In this document: in pieces, positions 59,514 to 64,000 of the stretch
Position numbering within the stretch: the first letter of the stretch is position 1
Layout of the letters: every line of letters starts with the position of its first letter
Source: Curtobacterium oceanosedimentum
Lineage (GTDB): Bacteria; Actinomycetota; Actinomycetes; Actinomycetales; Microbacteriaceae
DNA length: 64,000 nucleotides
Direction of reading: 5' to 3'
Assembly: GCF_020297365.1 (NCBI RefSeq)
Contig: NZ_JAIXIG010000010.1
Coordinates: forward strand, 1 to 64,000
Position numbers and translations under genes: made by a program
Notes under the pieces: generated by a model
Told to the model about the DNA's origin: nothing
The model's database searches: none
What the model saw: only the letters and a program-made list of their open reading frames with translations

Positions 59514-62047
59514 GCCCCGCCTCGCGCAGGACCGTCGTCCTGGTCGGGGACCGTCGGCTCGCCCTGACGAACACCGACAAGGTGCTCTACCCCGCGACGG
59601 GCACGACCAAGGGGCGGGTGATCGAGTACTACGAGCGGGTCGCGCCGTGGATGATCCCGCACGTCAAGGACCGGCCGGTCACCCGCAAGCGCTGGGCGAA
59701 CGGTGTCGAGGGGAAGGTCTTCTTCGAGAAGAACCTGCCCGACTCCGCGCCCGACTGGGTCCGGCACCACACGATCCACCACTCGGAACACGACAACGAG
59801 TACCCGATCGTCGACGACCTGCCGACGCTGGTGTGGATGGCGCAGCAGGCCGCACTCGAACTCCACGTGCCGCAGTGGCGCTTCGGGCCCCGTGGGGCGC
59901 AGCAGAACCCGGACCGGCTCGTGCTCGACCTGGACCCCGGCGAGGGCGTCGGCCTGCCCGAGTGCGTCGAGGTGGCGGTCGCCGCGCGCGAGGTCCTGCA
60001 CGGCATGGGCCTCGATCCGCACCCGGTGACGTCCGGGTCGAAGGGCATCCACCTGTACGCCGCCCTGGACGGGAAGGCGACGACGGCGCAGGTCTCCGAC
60101 GTGGCGCACGAGCTCGCCAAGGCGCTGGAGGCCGACATGCCCGACCTCGTGCTGTCGTCGATGAGCCGTGCGGAGCGGACGGGCAAGGTGTTCGTCGACT
60201 GGTCGCAGAACAACGGCAACAAGACCACCATCGCGCCGTACTCCCTGCGTGGGCGGGACCACCCGACGGTGGCGGCGCCCCGGACGTGGCAGGAACTCGA
60301 GGAGCGCGGCCTCGCGCAGCTCACCCTGGACGAGGTCCTCGAACGCCTGGAGGCTCGTGGGGACTTCCTGCACCCGGTCGCGTCCGCCTCGCTGGCGGTC
60401 GGCAGGGCCGACCACGGGCACTGGGACAGCGACCGCACCGAGCAGGCGAACGCCGCCGAACCGCCGGCGCGCGACCGACTGGCCGAGTACCGCGCGAAGC
60501 GGGACGCGTCGAAGACCCCGGAGCCCGTGCCCGAGGGAGCGCCGACGGTGCGGAAGGACGGCACGCCCACCTTCGTCATCCAGGAACACCACGCCACGCG
60601 TGACCACTACGACTTCCGGCTCGAGCACGACGGCGTGCTGGTGAGCTGGGCCCTGCCGAAGGGTGAACCGAACGACCCGGGGAAGAACCACCTGGCGGTG
60701 CAGACCGAGGACCACCCGCTCGAGTACGGCTCGTTCGAGGGCACGATCCCGAAGGACGAGTACGGCGGGGGGACCGTCACGATCTGGGACGACGGCACCT
60801 ACGAGCTCGAGAAGTGGCGGGAGGGCAAGGAGGTCATCGTCACGCTGCACGGGCGGGCGGGTGGCGCTCGCCGCCTCGCGCTCCTGCACACCCGCGGACG
60901 CGGTGGCGGCGACGAGAAGAACTGGCTCATCCACCGCACCAAGGAGCAACCCGAGCGGCTCGCCGACGGCGCGGGCGGGTCCGGGACGGGCCGCGTCTCC
61001 CGGTCGGCGGACGCGCACCGGGACGGACACCAGGACGGGCAGGGCGACGGGCGGCGGCGCATCACCGGAGCGCAGCCCGCCGACACCCCGCCGTCGGAGC
61101 GCCGCACGATGCAGGCGACCCTGGCCGAGGGCGAGCCCCGGCTCGACCCGGCCGACTGGGCGTTCGAGATGAAGTGGGACGGCGTGCGGGCACTGGCGAC
61201 CGTCCGGGACGGCGCGGTGACGCTGCGGAGCCGGAACGACAACGACCTGACCCCGCAGTACCCCGAGTTGCAGGAACTCGCCGACAGCGCCGGGGTCGAC
61301 GGCGTGTTCGACGGTGAGATCGTGGCGCTCGACGACCGCGGCCGTCCGAGCTTCCAGCTGCTGCAGAACCGGATGGGCGTGACGAGACCGCGCGAGGTCC
61401 GGGCCGCGCAGCAGGCGACACCGGTGCGGTTCCTGGTGTTCGACGTGCTCGAAGCGGACGGACACGAACTCACGCGCCTGGGGTACGACGCGCGCCGCCA
61501 GGCGCTCGAGACCGTCGTCGAACCCGGTGGTGCGATCGACGTCCCGCCGGCGGCGCAGGGCGACCTCGAGGCGGTGCTGGCCGAGTCCCGGCACCAGGGG
61601 TTGGAGGGCGTCGTCGCGAAGAAGCGGTCGTCCCGCTACGCCGAGGGGCGCCGGTCCGAGGCCTGGTTGAAGCTCAAGCACCACGCGACGCAGGAGGTCG
61701 TGGTCGGCGGGTGGAAGCCGGGCACCGGTCGGCGCGCCGGTGGGATCGGCTCCCTGCTGCTCGGCGTGCCCGGGCCGGACGGGTTGGAGTACGTCGGCAA
61801 GGTCGGCACGGGGTTCCGCGACCGGGACCTCGACGAGATCGCCGCCGCGCTCCGACCGCTCGAACGGAAGACGTCGCCGTTCGTCGACGTCCCGCGGGTC
61901 GACGCTCGCGATGCGCACTGGGTGACGCCGAAGCGCGTCGGCGAGGTCGAGTTCGCCGAGTGGACGGGCGATCGTCGTCTGCGGCACCCGTCGTGGCGCG
62001 GGTGGCGCAGCGACAAGGACCCGACGGACGTCGTGCGCGAGGACTGA
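59510..62047 (+). CDS. ligD: ATP-dependent DNA ligase LigD, polymerase-PE-ligase
   Basis: This 845-aa multifunctional NHEJ enzyme has the Pol-PE-Lig order seen in mycobacteria. The primase-like polymerase (about 1-300) has DLDPGEG near residue 140 and SGSKGIHLY. The 3'-phosphoesterase (about 355-470) has HHATRDHYDFRLEHDG and ALPKGEP. The ATP ligase (about 530-845) has the KxDG motif EMKWDGVRA with nucleophile Lys555 and the GLEGVVAKKRSSRY segment. A Gly/Arg/Asp/His-rich linker precedes the ligase. It acts with Ku at breaks, filling and sealing ends. GTG 59510 overlaps the SDR stop. Confidence 0.95.
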   Translation: MSPASRRTVVLVGDRRLALTNTDKVLYPATGTTKGRVIEYYERVAPWMIPHVKDRPVTRKRWANGVEGKVFFEKNLPDSAPDWVRHHTIHHSEHDNEYPIVDDLPTLVWMAQQAALELHVPQWRFGPRGAQQNPDRLVLDLDPGEGVGLPECVEVAVAAREVLHGMGLDPHPVTSGSKGIHLYAALDGKATTAQVSDVAHELAKALEADMPDLVLSSMSRAERTGKVFVDWSQNNGNKTTIAPYSLRGRDHPTVAAPRTWQELEERGLAQLTLDEVLERLEARGDFLHPVASASLAVGRADHGHWDSDRTEQANAAEPPARDRLAEYRAKRDASKTPEPVPEGAPTVRKDGTPTFVIQEHHATRDHYDFRLEHDGVLVSWALPKGEPNDPGKNHLAVQTEDHPLEYGSFEGTIPKDEYGGGTVTIWDDGTYELEKWREGKEVIVTLHGRAGGARRLALLHTRGRGGGDEKNWLIHRTKEQPERLADGAGGSGTGRVSRSADAHRDGHQDGQGDGRRRITGAQPADTPPSERRTMQATLAEGEPRLDPADWAFEMKWDGVRALATVRDGAVTLRSRNDNDLTPQYPELQELADSAGVDGVFDGEIVALDDRGRPSFQLLQNRMGVTRPREVRAAQQATPVRFLVFDVLEADGHELTRLGYDARRQALETVVEPGGAIDVPPAAQGDLEAVLAESRHQGLEGVVAKKRSSRYAEGRRSEAWLKLKHHATQEVVVGGWKPGTGRRAGGIGSLLLGVPGPDGLEYVGKVGTGFRDRDLDEIAAALRPLERKTSPFVDVPRVDARDAHWVTPKRVGEVEFAEWTGDRRLRHPSWRGWRSDKDPTDVVRED

Positions 62048-62168
62048 GCCCGCGGCGGGCTGCCGATGCGTCCGCATGGGGTCCGCCCGTGGCGAACTTC
62101 CGTCCCCCGTGGGCGGTCCCCGCGGGGGACGTTCCGGCCGCGACGACCACCGGGCCGCGCACGACTGT

Positions 62169-62174
62169 TACGGT
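62169..62174 (+). promoter_or_regulatory. Candidate -10 box (TACGGT)
   Basis: TACGGT would start a 15-20-nt leader carrying GAAGGGGG before ATG 62198. Confidence 0.45.
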
Positions 62175-62197
62175 CGCCGGGACGAAGGGGGCCGCAG

Positions 62198-62407
62198 ATG
62201 AGCTCGAGCAAGTACCTGCCGCCGCTGACCCCGGCGGAGCGCGGGGCCGCCGCGGCGGCGGACGGAACGCTGCAGACCGGCCTGCTCGGCACGACGGGCG
62301 ACGAGCCGGACGGGACCGCGGACGAGGTCCGGTACGCCGACTTCCTCGTGGACGAGGACGACGAGGACGACGAGGACGACGACCCCGCGGTCGATCGGAT
62401 CGGCTGA
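62198..62407 (+). CDS. Small acidic protein, 69 aa
   Basis: A Ser/Leu/Pro-rich start (SSSKYLPPLTPAERGAAAAA), then a strongly acidic end with DEDDEDDEDDDPAV. No membrane segment or known domain is seen. GAAGGGGG precedes ATG. It probably encodes a disordered protein. It is convergent with another tiny acidic protein at 62560. Confidence 0.65.
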   Translation: MSSSKYLPPLTPAERGAAAAADGTLQTGLLGTTGDEPDGTADEVRYADFLVDEDDEDDEDDDPAVDRIG

Positions 62408-62424
62408 CCGTACCGGGGCACGGA

Positions 62425-62459
62425 CGGCCCGCACGCCGGATCAGGGGACGCACGGGCCG
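62425..62459. terminator. Possible terminator, CGGCCCG hairpin
   Basis: CGGCCCG (62425-62431) and CGGGCCG (62453-62459) pair across a 21-nt loop, between convergent small genes. Support is weak because of the long loop. Confidence 0.35.
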
Positions 62460-62559
62460 CCGCCACTCATGAGACGTGGCCACGACCCGGATCGTCACAC
62501 CCGATCGAAGAATCTTCTGCGGCAGCCCCGGCCCTGCGGTCGGATCCACCCCACCGAGG

Positions 62560-62736
62560 TCAGGCCGCGGGCGCCGGCCCGTCCGTCGGCTCGGTGCGTC
62601 CGGCCACCGGAGCGTCCTCGTCGATGAGGGTCTCCTCCTCGGGCTCGGACACCTCGGCCGCCGCGGCCTTGGCCTCGTCGATGGACTCCTGGGAACGGCG
62701 GAGCAGGTCGTCGTCGTGTGCTGCCTGATCGGTCAT
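62560..62736 (-). CDS. Small acidic protein, 58 aa
   Basis: A short soluble protein (MTDQAAHDDDLLRRSQESID, then Ala/Glu-rich and acidic to the end). No family is named. ATG 62736 is preceded at 7 nt by TAACCT on the minus strand, which overlaps the stop codon of the TIM-barrel gene. The frame open to 62967 is read-through. Confidence 0.65.
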   Translation of the reverse strand: MTDQAAHDDDLLRRSQESIDEAKAAAAEVSEPEEETLIDEDAPVAGRTEPTDGPAPAA

Positions 62737-62743
62737 GCCGAGC

Positions 62744-62749
62744 AGGTTA
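62744..62749 (-). promoter_or_regulatory. -10 box (TAACCT), leaderless start
   Basis: On the minus strand TAACCT ends 7 nt before ATG 62736 and overlaps the stop of the preceding gene. Confidence 0.55.
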
Positions 62750-63742
62750 CGCGGGCGTCCCTGTGTCGGCGTCGCGTCGGCGGTGGCCGTCCGTCCGACT
62801 GCCGTCCGCACGGCCGCCGTCGGCACGGCCGCGGTGGAACGGCTCGTAGTCGACGGCCGACGTCGGCGCCGGCGTGGAGGGCATGGCCGGTGCCGCGGGA
62901 GCACCGAAGGCGTCGGCCGCGTCGAGCACCGCCCGCGTCGCGGCAGCCGCCGTGCGCAGGGCGTCACCGATCGGCATCGCGCGGTGCGCGGGCGTCCGCA
63001 CCTCGACGCCCCAGGGCTCGTCGAACCCGAGCTCGCGGACGGTCCGGACGAAGCCGGGCAGGTCCCACGCCCCGGCGCCGGGCAGGTGTCGTGCCACCCG
63101 CGACTCCTCGGCGAGCGTCATGCCGCTCGGCGTGTGCAGCAGCCCGTCGCTCAGCTCCACCGCCGCCAGGGTCCCCGGCGCGACCCCCTGGCGGATCGAC
63201 GCCAGGGTCGAGCCGCCGCGCAACGCGTGCATCGCGTCGACCAGGAGTCCGCCGTTCGGGTGGCCGGCGGCTGCGACGAACCGGCTCGCGCGTTCCACGG
63301 TCGGCAGGTTCGACCACGGTTCGGGTTCGAGCACGAGCTGGGCACCCACCGCCTCCGCCTGGTCGGCGAGGACGGTCCAGTCGTCCGCCGTCGCTCCGGG
63401 CGAGGCCCCGGGCAGCGTCGTGTCGGCCCGCGCGACCACCTGCCACGCCCGCAGGGTCGCGGCGGCCTCGAGCACCACGCCGCGGTCGGCGTCGTCGTCC
63501 GGCGCCCGGTCGGCACACGTCCACCACCGGTCGAGCGGGCCGAGCTGGACCCAGACGATGCCGGCGCCGTCGAGCATCCGACGCAGCTCGGCCAGGCCGA
63601 TGGTCGCGCGGACCTCGTGCAGGTCGTCCAGCGAGAGCGACAGGCCGGCGAACCCGGCGGCCCCGACGGCGTGCACGCGCTCTCGGACGTCCTCGTCGCC
63701 CGCCCACGTCCACGACGTGGCGAGCAGATCGTGTTCCAGCAC
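62747..63742 (-). CDS. Sugar phosphate isomerase/epimerase-like TIM barrel
   Basis: This 331-aa xylose-isomerase-like TIM barrel (AP_endonuc_2 type) begins HDLLATSWTWAGDEDVRERV and shows metal-site regions in LVLEPEPWSN (Glu), LLVDAMHALRGG (Asp/His), AVELSDGLLH and WGVEVRTPAHRAMP (Glu). The tail after about residue 280 is Pro/Ala-rich then Arg/Asp/Gly-rich and looks disordered. Start GTG 63742 has GGAGG 7 nt upstream. The substrate is unknown, possibly inositol or keto-sugar derivatives; the neighbouring FAH-type gene suggests a small catabolic cluster. Confidence 0.84.
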   Translation of the reverse strand: MLEHDLLATSWTWAGDEDVRERVHAVGAAGFAGLSLSLDDLHEVRATIGLAELRRMLDGAGIVWVQLGPLDRWWTCADRAPDDDADRGVVLEAAATLRAWQVVARADTTLPGASPGATADDWTVLADQAEAVGAQLVLEPEPWSNLPTVERASRFVAAAGHPNGGLLVDAMHALRGGSTLASIRQGVAPGTLAAVELSDGLLHTPSGMTLAEESRVARHLPGAGAWDLPGFVRTVRELGFDEPWGVEVRTPAHRAMPIGDALRTAAAATRAVLDAADAFGAPAAPAMPSTPAPTSAVDYEPFHRGRADGGRADGSRTDGHRRRDADTGTPA

Positions 63743-63901
63743 GGCCCTACCTCCGTTGTCCCGAGGTGTCCGCCGTCGCCCCGTCGCGATTCGCTGCCCC
63801 GTGTCCGCCGCGGCCCCACCCGTGGCGTGGACTCAGGGGTACGCCGTCAGTCTGCGAGCGCTCCCAGTTCCGCCGTGCACGGGCGCACGGACGACACGCC
63901 C

Positions 63902-64000
63902 TCAGACGATCCGCGTGCGGACCGACCCGACCCCGGCGATCGTGCCGACGACCTCGGCACCGCGGGCGAGCACGCCGACGCCGTCGGGTGTGCCGGTCAT
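63902..64000 (-). CDS. Fumarylacetoacetate hydrolase family protein, 3' end only
   Basis: Only the last 32 residues lie in the window: MTGTPDGVGVLARGAEVVGT followed by IAGVGSVRTRIV. TGTPxGVG with a final GxGxxxxxIV is the C-terminal signature of FAH/2-hydroxyhepta-2,4-diene-1,7-dioate isomerase-type enzymes, which handle acylpyruvates. The 5' part lies beyond 64000. It is 159 bp upstream of, and co-directional with, the TIM-barrel gene. Confidence 0.75.
   Translation of the reverse strand: MTGTPDGVGVLARGAEVVGTIAGVGSVRTRIV

Overview
The window is very GC-rich chromosomal DNA, densely coding on both strands, from a Gram-positive actinobacterium. Supporting signs are a secreted Rpf/LysM resuscitation-factor protein, two LytR-CpsA-Psr wall-assembly proteins, an MMPL exporter, a Ku/LigD end-joining locus, and many start codons placed 6-7 nt after a TANNNT -10 box, as expected for leaderless mRNAs. 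Gene content and small-protein families fit Microbacteriaceae, and Curtobacterium is my best guess. That genus call is inference from remembered families, not a search. I saw no rRNA, tRNA, CRISPR array, insertion sequence or prophage.

Layout. 1-516 is gene-free, with a 109-bp direct repeat flanking a hairpin. 517-8097 holds an MFS transporter convergent with a compact Mrp Na+/H+ antiporter operon (A-B fusion, C, D, E, F, G; all overlapping by 4 nt, minus strand). 8199-13171 holds two divergent SDR dehydrogenases, a FadR-type regulator, a DedA protein, an SMP-30-type lactonase and the rRNA methyltransferase RlmC. 13172-21976 is a wall and export region: structured leader plus Rpf, LCP, MarR with divergent MMPL pump, GntR, a second LCP, an EEP-fold hydrolase and a secreted acidic protein. 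22121-30521 is metabolic and stress-related: SDR, TetR, DUF2795, ThrE-like exporter, OsmC, DUF805, alcohol dehydrogenase, gamma-glutamyltransferase. 30680-33307 holds a lectin-M23 peptidase fusion, a small HTH protein and a three-gene overlapping micro-operon (23-aa, 49-aa membrane, AlkD-like), two of whose genes are too short for ordinary gene calling. 33465-49139 holds two drug-efflux/TetR pairs, a Zn-alcohol dehydrogenase/epimerase pair, small membrane proteins, a thioredoxin-reductase-like flavoprotein divergent from an XRE-cupin regulator, a lipoprotein, a glycosyltransferase and a three-gene envelope-stress-type operon. 49294-53807 is a LacI-controlled nucleoside-use locus (hydrolase, transporter, ribokinase). 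53848-64000 holds Ppx/GppA, two small membrane proteins, Ku, a large membrane protein, an SDR coupled to LigD, two tiny acidic proteins, a TIM-barrel isomerase and the 3' end of a fumarylacetoacetate-hydrolase gene running off the window.

Recurring architecture. Two families of long intergenic palindromes recur and probably act as terminators. Family 1 carries a GGGAGGC core: seven hairpin copies plus one half copy. Family 2 carries GAGTGAGCAGAAGACG: two copies 7 kb apart. Many regulators are divergent from, or translationally coupled to, their likely targets, and clean inverted repeats sit in the matching promoters (MarR/MMPL, TetR/MFS, XRE/flavoprotein, TetR/DHA2, LacI/nucleoside operon). 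The least described candidates are the micro-operon at 32446-33307, the structured rpf leader at 13348-13471, the lectin-peptidase, and the palindrome families.
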